From Malania oleifera (Eukaryota; Streptophyta; Magnoliopsida; Santalales; Ximeniaceae), in contig NC_080423.1 of assembly GCF_029873635.1 (NCBI RefSeq), positions 94,583,191-94,647,190 of the forward strand: a DNA stretch of 64,000 nt. The letters run 5' to 3'. Positions 26,151 through 38,691 of the stretch are shown piece by piece. The position numbers and the translations under genes were made by a program. The notes beneath the pieces are model-generated. The model was given only the letters and a program-made list of their open reading frames with translations. It was not told the DNA's origin and did no database searches. The first letter of the stretch is position 1. Every line of letters starts with the position of its first letter.

Positions 26151-26786
26151 AGGGAGAGATCCTCAGATCCATAGTTTGAACTTTGAAATTGAAATTGGTC
26201 TCTGGCGAGCATCCGGCAAGTGGCAACAAATGGTTAATTTCCACTCTCAGGCAAGTATTTCCATCCTCCGTCCGACCTACTTCTCCTTCTGGCCCGACTT
26301 CCTTCATTCGTCACTCGCGAACTCGCCATCGCTATTTCTTCTCTCTCCCCATTGCCTGCTTTCTCTGTTTTCGGCTCTGTTATCTGGTATTCTCTGCAAT
26401 TTAGGGTTCGGGGGGTGGAGGGTGTAGGGGTGTCCCTAAAAGTACAGATCGTTGGCTAGAACTAGAAGCGGAGAAGCCCCTCCACTACTCTTCCTTCCGA
26501 GTTTTTTTTTTTTTTTTTGCTAGGGTTTAGTGTTTTCTGTTTCCTTCTGGGTTGTTCAGTTCAATTTGAGGGTTTTGGGTGTTGGGATCGGAGCTTGATA
26601 GGGATTGATCTCGTTCGTGGTCTGGGTTATGCTTGTATTCTATTGTCTTCGTTCTAAACTTCCGGTTTTTTGCTTTGCTTTGCTTTTTGATTTTCAATTT
26701 TGGTAAAAAAAAAGGGGTGTAGCAGCAAGAGACACGCATAATCGATAGGAGGGCGTGTTGGCTAGGGCTCGTGGTGTGGTGGTGAG
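26151..26786 (+). promoter_or_regulatory. Upstream and 5' UTR region of the WD40 gene
   Basis: Base composition rises sharply from about 26160, with CT-rich leader sequence (26330-26360), a T-run (26501-26518) and no upstream frame that continues the protein. TATA-like sequences at 26112-26125 would suit a start near 26150. The exact start and any leader intron cannot be read from sequence alone. Confidence 0.4.
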
Positions 26787-29700
26787 ATGGAAGGAAGGAG
26801 GATATCGGCGAGTCCTCGGCCAGGATGTGGCAGGCGGGTTTTGGCTAAGAAACGGCCTCGCGTGGACGGATTTGTCAACAGCGTCAAGAAGCTTCAGAGG
26901 CGAGAGATTTGTTCGAAGCGTGACCGCGCTTTCAGCATGAGCAATGCCCAAGAAAGATTCCGCAACATGCGCCTTATGGTTTGTGTCTTTTCCTTATTTT
27001 TCCTTTGGTTCTTTGCTTATTTTCTTCTCTTTTCTTTTCTTTTCTTTCTGAGCATGGCAGCAATTTCGAATTCTGGAATTAGGAATTAGGTTAGACGGGA
27101 ACTACTTAATAGACATAGTTGTGCCTACAGGTGAGAAGAGGATGGCTTTTGATTACCCCGTTGTTTTCCTGCCTAACATTTTTTTGTACTCTCTATGGTG
27201 TAGTTATGAATGCATATAGGTTTGCATATTTCTTGTTTACATAACAAATATGGAAATCAAGCTTTTCAGAGGGTAAGTTGGGTAACACATAACACATCAA
27301 GTATTTTGACCTGCAAAAATTAGCAACTGATAGAAGTATTAAGTAAGAAAGGACAATGCCTGAAATCACTTTAGCAAGATAAAAAAGAAAGAAAAAAGAT
27401 CTCCTCAGGGTGTTTTTTCATGGTCTAGTGAGTCCAAGCATTATTAGTTCTCTTGTTCTTTCTCAGGCCTGAATGTCACTTGAGGCTCAAGATCTCTCTG
27501 CAAAATTTACATGTATTCTTCTATTTGCCTTTAATTTTTATATGCTGTAAGTTGTGATTGCTGTTTCCTTTCAACAGTTGCACTGAAATTATGCATGTAA
27601 CGACTACATGGAAACATGGGGCTTTATATTACTAGAAGCAGCATAAAAAAGTTTTTGAATTCATTGAATATGTTTCGTAATATCCATAGACCATGAGGAT
27701 GGGATGCTATAATTCTAAAATGTTTCGTAGCCTGTGCTTGTGCATGTTTGCCTGCATTTAGGGTGCGTTTGTTTTGGCCATATGGTTAGGCTAAACATCC
27801 TTAGCCTATGTTTAATGCTACAAGGTGTGGGATAGGACTGACCAAGAGGGAAGATTTTGGTACATTTACTTGGTATAAGGTGGGGTAGCCCCTGCTCATG
27901 GGCTACCAGTGGCTAAGCAGTAAAAAGGAGTAGACTACCCTATTATTATTATTTTTTCTTTTTCTGTTATGTTTTTCTTTTCATTAGGGGTATTTTGGTC
28001 GTTTGAATGATTAGCTTATACTTTATACACAATAATCAAAACATAACACAGTATAACTGTCATAACGTGTCCAATCCACTGTCTAGTCCAGTTTAGTCCC
28101 ATAAATTTTAATCACCAAAATGAATGCACCTTATTTATTCAGCATTTAATTATTTATTTACTACTTTATTCATGCCAGGAGGAGTATGATACCCATGATC
28201 CCAAAGGACACTGTTCGCTTGTACTACCTTTTTTAATGAAGAGAACTAAAGTAATTGAGATTGTTGCTGCGCGTGACATTGTCTTTGCCCTTGCACATTC
28301 AGGAGTTTGTGCTGCATTTAGTAGAGGTAGCAGTGCAGATGATCTTTCTTACTAGAAACGAAATTTGGCATTATGCTTTTTGAAGATTCTGACCATATAC
28401 GAAGTCCATCTGCTAGAGTAGGAAAATTCTGATCAAACATGTTCAATTTTGTTTGTTCTAAATGCAGAGACAAATGAGAGGATATGTTTCTTGAATGTGA
28501 ATCATGATGAAGTAATTCGGAGTTTGTTTTATAACAAGAACAATGATTCACTTATCACTGTGTCAGTTTATGCTTCAGACAACTTCAGCTCTTTGAAATG
28601 CAGATCCACAAGGATTGAGTGCGTGGAAGTGCTTTGTTATTTATTTGTCTTTTTATTCTTCAATTCATGCAATTTCTTGGTGCTAATTTCCATTTAGCAT
28701 TGCCTTCTTTCTCCCGTTTTAATGTTTAGATACATACGGAGGGGCAAACCGGATGCTGGTTTTGCACTTTTTGAATCCGAGTCATTGAAATGGCCTGGCT
28801 TTGTGGAGTTTGACGACGTCAATGGAAAGGTTCTTACTTACTCAGCCCAAGATAGGTAATGTCTTGTTTTTTATGATGTTTTATTTTATTAATTTTTACT
28901 ACTATATTAGTTGTTGATTCTAACATTTTTAATGTTTTCTCTTTTTAGTATATACAAGGTTTTTGACTTGAAGAACTACACAATGTTGTACTCTATATCA
29001 GATAAAAATGTTCAAGAAATTAAGATAAGGTTACTCCCCCTCCCTCTTCACCCCTTTGGTGGCCTTTTTATGTTTCTGTTTTTATTGTTTCTTTGGTAGG
29101 CGAAAGGACACACATGCAAACCATCCCTACACGCGCGCGCACTCACACAAACTCTCATGTTGTAGTTTTAGAACTGCAATTCTTATTCATCATATTTTAG
29201 AAACTTTATTCTTTTTTTGCTTATGTTGTTCTCTACATAAACTATGTATTCTAGGCTATTAATCAGAATGATTGATTAGACATATTCGGATCTATCTATT
29301 GGTCTTTTCTGTGTTACTTATTACCATATATAGTTACAACTTATTAAGTTTGGTGGAATGTCCAATACTTGATTCCGTGAATGGAGTATGTGATCATGGG
29401 CTTCTTCCTAGTTATCTGGAACATGGTGCATTTTGGGCCATGGTATGGGTATGTGGAGGGGGTACGCTACTTAACAGGTATGCGATTCTTGTGATGGTAA
29501 GCTTAGGCAGTATGCGTTTTGGGTTGTTGCACACTTGAATAATTTATTTGGAACAATTAGTTGGTACACTGTTAGATTGTGGTATGTTTTGAATTATTTA
29601 CTTAGAATGGAGTATAGCATATAGGAGATCATCTCTATTATTCTTTCTCAATTAAATTATATACGTTATAAATTAACATAACAACAACAACAATAACCAA

Positions 29701-32700
29701 AGCTATAGGATAAATTATAAATGAGCCACAAAAATTAGTTAGTAAATTATATTTTAATGTAAATCAACGTGTTGATTTTTTTAAAGTGTTAATATCATAC
29801 TACGAAGTGAACAAAGTTGTTGGACTATTTAAATAAACAAACCAATAAAAAATGTAAAATTTATAATTATTAGCTATACTCAAATAATCATGTCAAAGAC
29901 TGTCGGTATTCCTTCTATCTGCACACACACAAAAAAGAGGGGTTGGAGGAATTCTTTCTGCACACACACAAAAAAAGAGGGGTTGGGGGGTTTAAATTCC
30001 TCAAACAGCTCTCTCTCTCTCTCTCTCTCTGTTTGAACCAATCACCATTGCAGCAGCAGGAAGTTGGAGCCCTCCTCTCTCACCCAGCAGCAGGAGGCCC
30101 TCTTCTCTCATCATCAAAGGCTTCACAGCAGCAGTTTTTTGGTGCAATTCCATGTCTACTATTTCTTTGTTCTACCATTGAAGAGATGAGTTCAAGATGT
30201 TGGCCATTTCCTTTTGTGATATTCATGGATATGTATATTATAGAAAAAAAAAGAGAGATTTTTTAAATGAGGAAGAATGTACATAAAAATCATAAAAAAT
30301 CCTCCTAAGAAAAAGGAAAGAAAAGGGGGAAAAAAAATTACAATCAAAACAACACAGCCTTCCAATCACGCTGTAAATCCAAAAACCGGCCCCTTTAAAA
30401 CACCCATTTGTTAAAGCCCAGAGTAAAGCCAAATATTGAATCCTATCCCAAAGCAAAGACAAAGACATCTTTTTCCCATGAAGATACTCATTCCTCTCCA
30501 ACCAAATACCCCATAAAATGGCAAAAAGCCCACACTTCCACAATTCCAAACCATTTCCACTCCTACCAAACTCCATAGAGGAAGTAGCCAACAATTCCGA
30601 CACTGAATGAGGACACAACCAACTCTTCCGCAACCAAGCTTATTCCAAATCCTCCAAGAAAAAGAATAGTGCAAAAAGAGATGAGAAATTGATTTTGAAC
30701 TATCAAAACAAAGAGAGGACACATCCAGAGATAAAGCCTTAGAACTTAGAAGGCCTCCTACTTTGCAACAAGTTGTTGGTGTTAACTCTGTTAAGAGCAA
30801 CCAACCAAATAAAAGCTAAATTTTTGAGGGAATATTCATGTTTATTATCGTGTGCAAGGATCAAGTTCAGCTTTGATTGATGTGTTGAATGCATGTATTT
30901 TTATTTTGTTTCTTGAATATATAAATATGCTGCAGAAGGAACTTGTTAGCAGCAATTGTTTCACAAAATGGAAAGAAAGGTTACTATTAGGGAAAAGATA
31001 TATATTCACTTAATATGGATCATAATGGTCAAAGGTGTATGGCATGCTTTATGTATTTCTCACTTATGCTTGGTTATCACTGGTTGAAGGCCCTGTAGCT
31101 TCTCATGAGTGATCTACCCAACATGGCCTCCCTTCTTAAAGGGCACTTTAGGTGCAATTTTACTTGAAGTGTGCACCTTACCTTGTGAGGTGTGCACCAT
31201 TTCCTCAGGCCTTGCATTCCAGGTACTCCGTGCTCCTTGCACCTTTGACTGATATGACAAGAAATAATTCTTTTAATAAGTTACTGAAAAGTAAAAATTA
31301 TCCTATATTGCGGTTTGAGGGAGTATGGACCATTATTGTGTAGTGGGTTAGTTGACTATTCACTGCTTCAAGTAAGAGCATTTGTGAGACTGATGTATGT
31401 CCAGTTAGGTGATTGGGCTATTAAAATTAGCATCTTTAAACACAATACACATTGCACGATTGACATGCAACAAAGCAAAGTTATTAATATTCCAAAAATG
31501 GATAGCAACTTTTATCTGCTGTTGAACCTAAGATGGAACCTAACCCATGTTTGCCACCTGTAGATACAGGGCTCCACAAAATAGCATCTTTGTCCATGCC
31601 TACAAGCCTTTCAACTCCTAGGTCCTCCAAGATACCATACTAGGCTGGTTATTACCTTTTAGACTTTTCATACTTATTCATATCTTCTCAATTTATCAAT
31701 TTATTCTATAGAAATAGCATACAAAAAATAAAATCGCATTATTAGAGTAATGTATATGCTATCATAATTGACTTGTTCCCACCAATAAAAAAAGAAAATA
31801 AAATAGAGGGAAAAAACAATTAGGATGTGCTATGGTGCTGGGCAAGATTAGGGGGGACTTTATGCTCTCTGTTCCTTTTTTTTTTTTTTTTGAAACCCTT
31901 TAGGCCTCCCACTTCCTTTGTACATTGTATTTTTGAATTTGATTCTTATACAGTGAAAAACATGGCAAGAGAAAGGAATTTGTTCATTGAAATTAAATAA
32001 TTTTGCTTTCTGCTAGATATTTATGCATATTTTTATCGTGCATTGCATATTGAAGTATGGAGCATTTGTTGTGGTGAAATTCTAACTTCTTGATGTGGCT
32101 CTTTGTTCTGTTTTAGGCTTGAGATGTATCACTTTATGAGGTTAAAAATGTTCTGCATGTTGACGAACATGTGCATATTTGTATTTCAAGTGCCTTGCAA
32201 ATTATATACTTGGTGTATTTTATTCAATTGGCTGGAGTTTATGGCTTGCCAAATTTTAGTGCCTTCATCTTGAGATAGTGTGTACTATGTGTAGCTTTTG
32301 TGACTTCTTTATAGGCCTTCTACATTTCCATGCTTTATACATGTCCATTATATCCGCTCATGTTTTCAATTTTTTTTTTTGGGGTAAACAGTCCAGGCAT
32401 CATGTTGCTGATTTTTGGTAGATCTACTAGTCATGTTCCTCTCAAGATCCTATCAATAGAAGATGGCACTGTTCTCAAAGCCTTCAACCATCTACTGCAT
32501 CGAAATAAGAAGGTGGACTTCATAGAACAATTCAATGAAAAGCTTCTTGTCAAGCAAGAAAATGAGAACCTTCAGATTCTTGATGTAAGGTCATATTTAC
32601 TCTTGGAGCTTCATTTTTGTTTATGCCTATAGGTGTAATCGCCATTGCCCTTTGTAGGTTCGAAACTCTGAGCTGACTGAAGTTTGTAGAACTGAATTCA

Positions 32701-35700
32701 TGACTCCATCTGCTTTTATATTTCTGTACGAGAACCAATTGTTTCTGACGTTCAGAAATCGAACTGTTGCTGTTTGGAATTTCCGTGGGGAGCTTGTAAC
32801 TTCTTTTGAGGATCACCTATTATGGCATCCGGATTGCAACACAAACAACATTTATATAACTAGTGATCAAGACCTTATTATCTCATACTGCAAGGCTGAT
32901 TCTGATGACCATTGGACAGAAGGAAATGGTAACTTTTGTACTTTTTAACTTTGAGTAACAAATACAGCTGAAATGCCTAAACACTTGGTGATTAGAGATG
33001 GCTATGGTAACTTTTGAGTAACAAATACTGCCAAAATGACCAAACACTGATGATTAGAGCTGGCAGTGGCTTTGGAATCTGGTGCTGTGATGTGAGCTTA
33101 ACAATATTCAAGCTAAAGATTTCTCTCTGCACTATATCTAGGACCACAAACAAATCAATCTGCTCACGGTGGCTTGGAAGCTTAGGCTCATGAGCGGCTC
33201 AATTATAGGCTTGATTTGGACTTGTTTAATAGGCTTGAAAATTAGAATCATTTATGAGCTAGTTTAATAAGGTTGAATTAGTCTTGATAGATTGTAGTTG
33301 GCTTAAGTGTAGGGATTATTTATGCATAAGATTATTTACCTCAAACTCCATAACCTGCTCAAGACTAATAGACTAGCTTGTTTGGGGCAAAAAAACCTCT
33401 AAGGCAGTATTAGTATGAGCTCATTTTCACCTTTTTGTATAACAAAACTTCTTGTTTCTCAAAATGAGAGATTCCAAAAGAATCAAATTGTTAGCGAACA
33501 TCTCTGTAGCTCAGTTCGGTAAGGGCCCATGAGCTCATTCGTTTGCATAATAAACAATCTTGAGCCGACATATTAAAGCTTGTTTAAAAATTTAATGAAC
33601 AAGCTTGAGCAAGGCAAAGCTCAGCTCGTTTGCTGCCTTAGCATATCTCCTGGCTGATTAATATAGTTTACTTTTGAGCAAAAATGATTATTAAACATGA
33701 TCAAAACCCAAAAGTTCTTGAAAATGAGCCTTCAATGATGCATTGTGTTTTGCTTTCGGTTTTATTCTTTATTTTCTATTATTATTATTTTTTTCAAACT
33801 GTTCACTGATGCATTTATGTTGGAAACCATAACCAATTCGTCAATATGGTAGTCACTGGGCTATTACAAACTAGTATTATCCATTGTGTATTAAGAAATC
33901 CTTTAGCAAATAATAGGTTTGTTGTGATTTATTGTTGAGAAACCTGAAAAGTGTGGTTCAAACTACATAACTACACACTTAACATAGGATCATTTGAGGA
34001 CAAGCATGTTTTGGTGGAGTTCCACATAAGGTCTTCCCTTTTGCCTTCCTCCTAATAACCTTTTTGATAAGACAATTTGTTGGACCTGTGACTTTCACTT
34101 ATGGCTTGGGATTGTGTAGCAGCATTGACTAACATGGCACAGAGCTGCAAAGTAATACCCAAAATTTAAAACATTCTAATCTCATTTCAGTTGGTTTAGT
34201 TTGGTAGGTACTGGAAGTGACAGCATAAACTGAGTTGCGTCACTAGTGGCCACTTGCATCTTAAGTTTTGTTTGGTCCCATTTTGGGAACAAAATGATGA
34301 AAACCTTGTACGGGCTCAATTTTTATTTGTGCTGCTGGTGGCTATTATTTTTAATTGCTTTTTTCTCTTTTGGTGAATATTTCTAGTATAGTTTGGGAAT
34401 AATTTGACTAGTATTTTGATAAAATACCTTGTTTAAAGAAATGAATGATACATTTTTTTTTTTGGTCTGAAGGAAGTGGCTATTCTAACTGAACCTGAAC
34501 TAAATTGGACAGCTAGTGGCCACTCTTAATGCCTTTTCTCACATATTCTGTTCAATTTTGCTGCTTGGGAATGATCTGACCATCATCTGCTAATCAGCCC
34601 AATCAAAATGGAGCAATTTGGGTTGGGGAAGTTGCCTGAGTCTGTAGTATGGATTAAGCATTGTTTGATTATTTATCATTTAATTTCCTTTTTTTTAGCA
34701 TTTTTAATTATTTATATTTTTTAAAGATATTACAGTCAGATTTGCAGGAACTGCTGCTTTAACCCTGTCATTATGTGGTCACTTTGGTTGATCATTCTAT
34801 TAGATTCTCTGGTATCTTTTTGTTACACTTAAGTAGTCAACTTATTATTTCATATGATATTGATCTGTTGCCCAGAGTCCTAATTCCTCATTGCATTTAT
34901 GTGTTGCGTTTCATGTTCCACCACTTATTTTAAATTTCCCTGTTCTGTATTATAATTGTATGCATTTACTGCCATGAATTCATCTTACTAATATGGTTAG
35001 CTTATGTTATGGCTTTCGAATTGTTACCTGTTGCTTTTGCTTGCTCTATATTTTATCAGGAACTTTTTTGGCAATGCGTAAATCTATTTTAAACGTTAAT
35101 CATTTTCACTTGTTGCTTTATCTATATCTTGTTGCAACTTCACCATATGTTGATCCTGTCTAATTGTTGATGAAGTGTTATTTCCCATTTCTGAAGCCTT
35201 TTTTTGCTTTTTTAAGAGTCAAAAGCATAAGTTTCAAAAATGTAACTTGCACGCTTTTATTTATCAAATAGAAAACAGCTTTCTATAAATTTCTTGCCAA
35301 ATGGCACCTTGATTTTGACTTACCAAAGTTATCAATGCATCATGTGTTCCAAAAAAAATTATTTTATGGTAATTATGTTTACAATGCTTTATCACTAATA
35401 GATTATCCCTTTAGAAGTTATACGAGTTATCGTAGACAGCATGTTTGTGGTAAATGGCATTATATTCCATGTATATTTTCTGTCTGGTTTGGGTTGAAGT
35501 AAACCAACCATGTCTATTCTACATTCCAGTTTCATGCATTGAAATAACTTCACTTGGGTGCATCTGCTTAATTTAATGGTTGTCTGGTCTGTAAACAACA
35601 AAATGCACTCTTTTAGTTTCCCCACCTGTCCTATTCTTTGAAGATCAACTCTTTCGTCTGTGTGTGCGTGTGTTTTAAGGCCACATTCCTATGCTTTCAT

Positions 35701-36849
35701 TATATATTTTTTTATTTATTTTTATTTTCAAAGTTCATATCCTCTATTTAAGTTTTTTCCTGATTCTATGTGGCAGTTTCTTCTTATAAACAAATTATTT
35801 TTGTATAATCTAGTAGTCAATATGTCTATTTACTCCTCTTTTCTTGTTAACGTTCCCGCATTCTGGGTTGCAAAGCAAAGTTTGCTTTCTTTGATTGCAT
35901 TCTTTACCTACACTCAATGCAAAGCCTTGCGGACAATGTGTTGCTTCAGGCTCAGGGATAGCCTAGTGGTTTGAGTTGCTATATCCATCTCTCTTTCTTC
36001 AGTATTGGTTCTAAAATCTGTTTCAGATAAAATTTAGTCGTGAAAGAACATTTTTAATATAGAAACCTGGGTGGTTCCAGTAAGAAAATGAGTTGGTTCT
36101 CTTCCCTGCCCTTTGCTTATTTGGGGTTTTTGGACTGACCAACTCTGACATCTGACATTAAGAAAAAAAAATTGTTGTCAAAACTGTTTGGGAAAAGCGT
36201 AAAATTCCCCAACATGATAGCCTGAAGTATGGCTCTCTATAGGAGAATTTTCTGATTGCACTCCTTTAATGGAGTAAGCCTTAGCTGTAAGGGGGTGAGC
36301 TCTAGGGGTGAGCCATCAACTAGAACGTTCTTTTGTTTGATTTCTTGCAGGGTAAAATCTGTATTCAGCAGGTTAGGCATCCAGGAGGTAGCCGGTCGAT
36401 TTATGGTTGGACCCCCATCATTATCCAATAAAAAAATTGATCGTTCTTATTTTGTTCTGAAGGCATGCCTTTTTGTGTAACGGCCTATTTACTGTTTTAG
36501 TTTATATATAGTTCTTTTTTGGCTTCTGTTAGGGATTAGGAATCAGGAATTTTTTCATTTAATGGAGTTATTTGTTCTGCTTTTGGTTGCAGCCGGGTCT
36601 ATCAACATCAGCAATATATTGACTGGGAAATGCCTGGCAAAAATAAACGCAACCAATGGCGGTCCCAAGGTTGATCCATGCAGCAGCAGCAACAGTGATG
36701 GCTGCTCAAAGAAGCAGTATCTTTCTCCCAGGATGAGAAACACAGTTGGGGAAGCTCTGGAAGACATAACTGCGCTTTTCTATGATGAAGAGCGCAATGA
36801 GATCTATACTGGCAACCGTCAAGGTCTGGTTCATGTGTGGTCTAACTGA
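26787..36849 (+). CDS. WD40/transducin-like protein, eight coding exons
   Basis: Exons are 26787-26978, 28179-28326, 28468-28618, 28730-28855, 28949-29029, 32392-32584, 32658-32928 and 36593-36849. Every intron is GT-AG and the 1419-nt CDS stays in frame, giving 472 aa. The protein has a basic N-terminus (residues 16-25, R/K-rich, nuclear-signal-like), then WD40-type beta-propeller strands with degenerate repeats: VFALAHSGVCAAFS, SLITVSVYASDNFSSLKCRS, KVLTYSAQDSIYKVFDLKNY and VAVWNFRGELVTSFEDH. It ends in a clear WD-type strand, EIYTGNRQGLVHVWSN. From memory this matches an uncharacterised single-copy family conserved across plants; partners and function are unknown to me. Propellers usually serve as protein-binding scaffolds. 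Introns 5 (3.4 kb) and 7 (3.7 kb) are large, and intron 5 holds a LINE piece. The start is set by the ATG at 26787 with a conserved N-terminus. Confidence 0.9.
27761..28131. mobile_element. Candidate MITE in intron 1 of the WD40 gene
   Basis: About 370 bp with imperfect terminal inverted repeats: GGGTGCGTTTGTTTTGG at the left and, reversed, AGGTGCATTCATTTTGG at the right (13 of 17 match). The left flank ends TTA and TTA also occurs at the right edge, so a 3-bp Tourist/PIF-type duplication is possible, but the exact right end is uncertain by one base. There is no coding capacity. Confidence 0.5.
29915..30030. repeat. Short tandem duplication and CT microsatellite in intron 5
   Basis: Two copies of a unit of about 40 bp (CTGCACACACACAAAAAA then GAGGGGTTGG) lie at about 29918-29996, followed by a CT repeat at 30008-30030. 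Confidence 0.7.
30255..30830 (-). mobile_element. LINE 3' fragment, antisense in intron 5
   Basis: Minus-strand frames carry the zinc-binding C-terminal region of plant LINE reverse transcriptase: residues SKALSLDVSSLCFDSSKSIS, HLFLHYSF and WRIWNKL (about 30760-30650). This is followed in another frame by GLFAILWGIWLERN and WDRIQYLALLWA (about 30530-30410). Only the last 0.6 kb survives, so it is strongly 5'-truncated. The short A-run at the minus-strand 3' end (30257-30262) may be a remnant tail. No target duplication was identified. Confidence 0.75.
32927..33075 (+). repeat. Imperfect tandem duplication beginning at the exon 7 splice donor
   Basis: The sequence TGGTAACTTTTG, which includes the exon 7 donor (GT at 32929-32930), recurs at 33005 with GT at 33007-33008. 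The similarity continues through GAGTAACAAATAC and GATTAGAG. The offset is 78 bases. Confidence 0.7.
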
Positions 36850-38021
36850 AGATCAGGTATTTTGCTGTTATTTTGTTCCAGTTCCTGTTGAGGTGCTGCT
36901 TGAAGATGTTGATTCCATAGGGCTCCTGCAGATGGGATAATTTCAGTTCATTGTACCATTATATGATTTTAAAGCCAAATCTCTCTGAAAATTATGTTGT
37001 TTCTTGTAGATGTACCATGTGGTTGGGTTAGTCTCATTGCCTGATTGTCAGCAGAGTAAATGTAACAAAGCTCTGGACCTCCTGTAGGGGTGTCCATAAA
37101 TCATCTTGTACACTAATTGAAAATTTTCTGATTATTTCTAATGGTTATTTTGTGCTGCTGTTGGAAGTTTAAAGGACTACGGGCTCCGAAGTTTTATTTA
37201 TAAAGCAATTTAGGCTTAAGTAATAGAATGTGAGACAAATATATTGTATTCTGGTTCTAAGATATTATGTGGACAACCAAAAAAAAAAAAAGAGAACCCT
37301 AAAAAGAAATCTTTGTAGGGAAACCATTCATTTTCTTTAACCTTATTGATCCTTTTGGAACTCCACCTTCACTGGACGAATATTTGGGAATGGCAGAGCC
37401 TGGGTGGGATGTAAACAGATCCTGCGAGCCATGTATTGGCAATCCAAAGGTGGCATAATGATTTGAACTTGAAGAAAGATATCCTCAGCTTCTATAGGCA
37501 CTTAAAATTACCAAGAGGAATGAGGGGCTTGGGAAAGAAAACGCTGCAAAATGGGCGTGGAGTGTGGAGTATAGCCTTCCAAGAAGTACCTTAGGATCTG
37601 GAAGTGAACGATGGTGTGCTCTACTATTCAACTCCGTTCTACCCGTTCAAAACTCTTTTGACTGTTGAAAGTTTTCACTGTCACAATCCAAGCTGTTAAA
37701 GCTATTCTGGCACAATTGCTACCACTCCTCTCAGCTTGTTATATTTTCCTATGAAAATACTTTCCAGTTCCTGTTATTTTATTTATTTTTAATTATTCGG
37801 AGTTTTTGAATGCTCTTTCTTCATGTGGTGCCACAAAATATGATGTGATTATAGACTGCAAATTCAATAATCCAGTACAAAACCTTTTGGCATAAACAGT
37901 TAAAATGGGACTTCTCTCAGTTGCCAGATTATCAATTCAATGCTAGGTCATTTCAGGCCTATTCCTAGTTCAATATAAGGTCTTTCTCAATGCAGGGGCC
38001 AGTGCATCACATGGTGATATC
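36850..38021. other. 3' UTR of the WD40 gene and intergenic sequence
   Basis: Sequence after the stop codon at 36847-36849 runs into a T-rich region without coding features. The mRNA end probably lies within a few hundred bases, since AT-rich possible polyadenylation sequence occurs at 36955-37200, but no exact site is claimed. Nothing else was recognised before the SINE copy. Confidence 0.4.
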
Positions 38022-38038
38022 AATAATGCCAGAGGAGA

Positions 38039-38181
38039 TCAAACCCTTTGGGTTCGTTTTCGTCCCTGAATTCCTGAAATTTACCTTCCTTTGGAGTTGC
38101 AGGGTCGGCTTCAAGGGGCGCGGGATTAGTCACGTGGACCGTACAATGGACACGTAGTAACTTGGTGTGTAATCCAAAAAA
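38039..38181 (+). mobile_element. 5'-truncated SINE copy with 17-bp TSD
   Basis: The body matches the SINE at 59239-59457: TCCTGAAATTTACC, then TCAAGGGGCGCGGGATTAGT, GTGGACCGTACAATGGACAC and GTGTAATCC plus an A-run. It is flanked by 17-bp duplications, at 38022-38038 and 38182-38198, which differ at one base (AATAATGCC followed by AGAGGAGA or AAAGGAGA). The tRNA-like head is missing. Confidence 0.85.
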
Positions 38182-38691
38182 AATAATGCCAAAGGAGAGA
38201 AGGGGAGGAGAAAAGGTTGCTTCATGTTCCAACCAGTGTAACATCCATATGCTCGTGTTGTGGGTGCACGCGCGCACACCAACTTTCTCTAACAGCAAGA
38301 TTTCATAAAAGCAACTATTTGGACAATTTTTATTACAATATTGAAATATATTTTTGCCCTCTGAGAATTGGAGACTCCAGGAAAAAAAAATGCATACTAA
38401 ATGCACACATCAATTAATCCATTTACATTTGAGTGATTCTCTCCTTAATTGTTTTAGGGGACTCTGCAACTCCTGTTATGAAATATGTACACGGTTTTGA
38501 GATGCCAGCTAATGCTGTCAAAAGGACAGTCTGTGACAGAAGGAAACTAATGGTGTCTGCTGCTGATTTTTCACAACCAATTCCGCCACTTGGTGATCAA
38601 GAGAGAGCATTTGATCATGGTAGGCAAATCATACTCGAGCAGAGTTCTTACTCCCTGGAAGTTTTGTTTTCCAGTTTTCCCTTGCCTGGAA

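Noticed and set aside
28318-28551. 77-residue minus-strand frame
   Set aside because: Opposite to WD40 exons 2-3 and their intron; a shadow frame.
36555-36767. 70-residue minus-strand frame
   Set aside because: Opposite to the last WD40 exon; a shadow frame.
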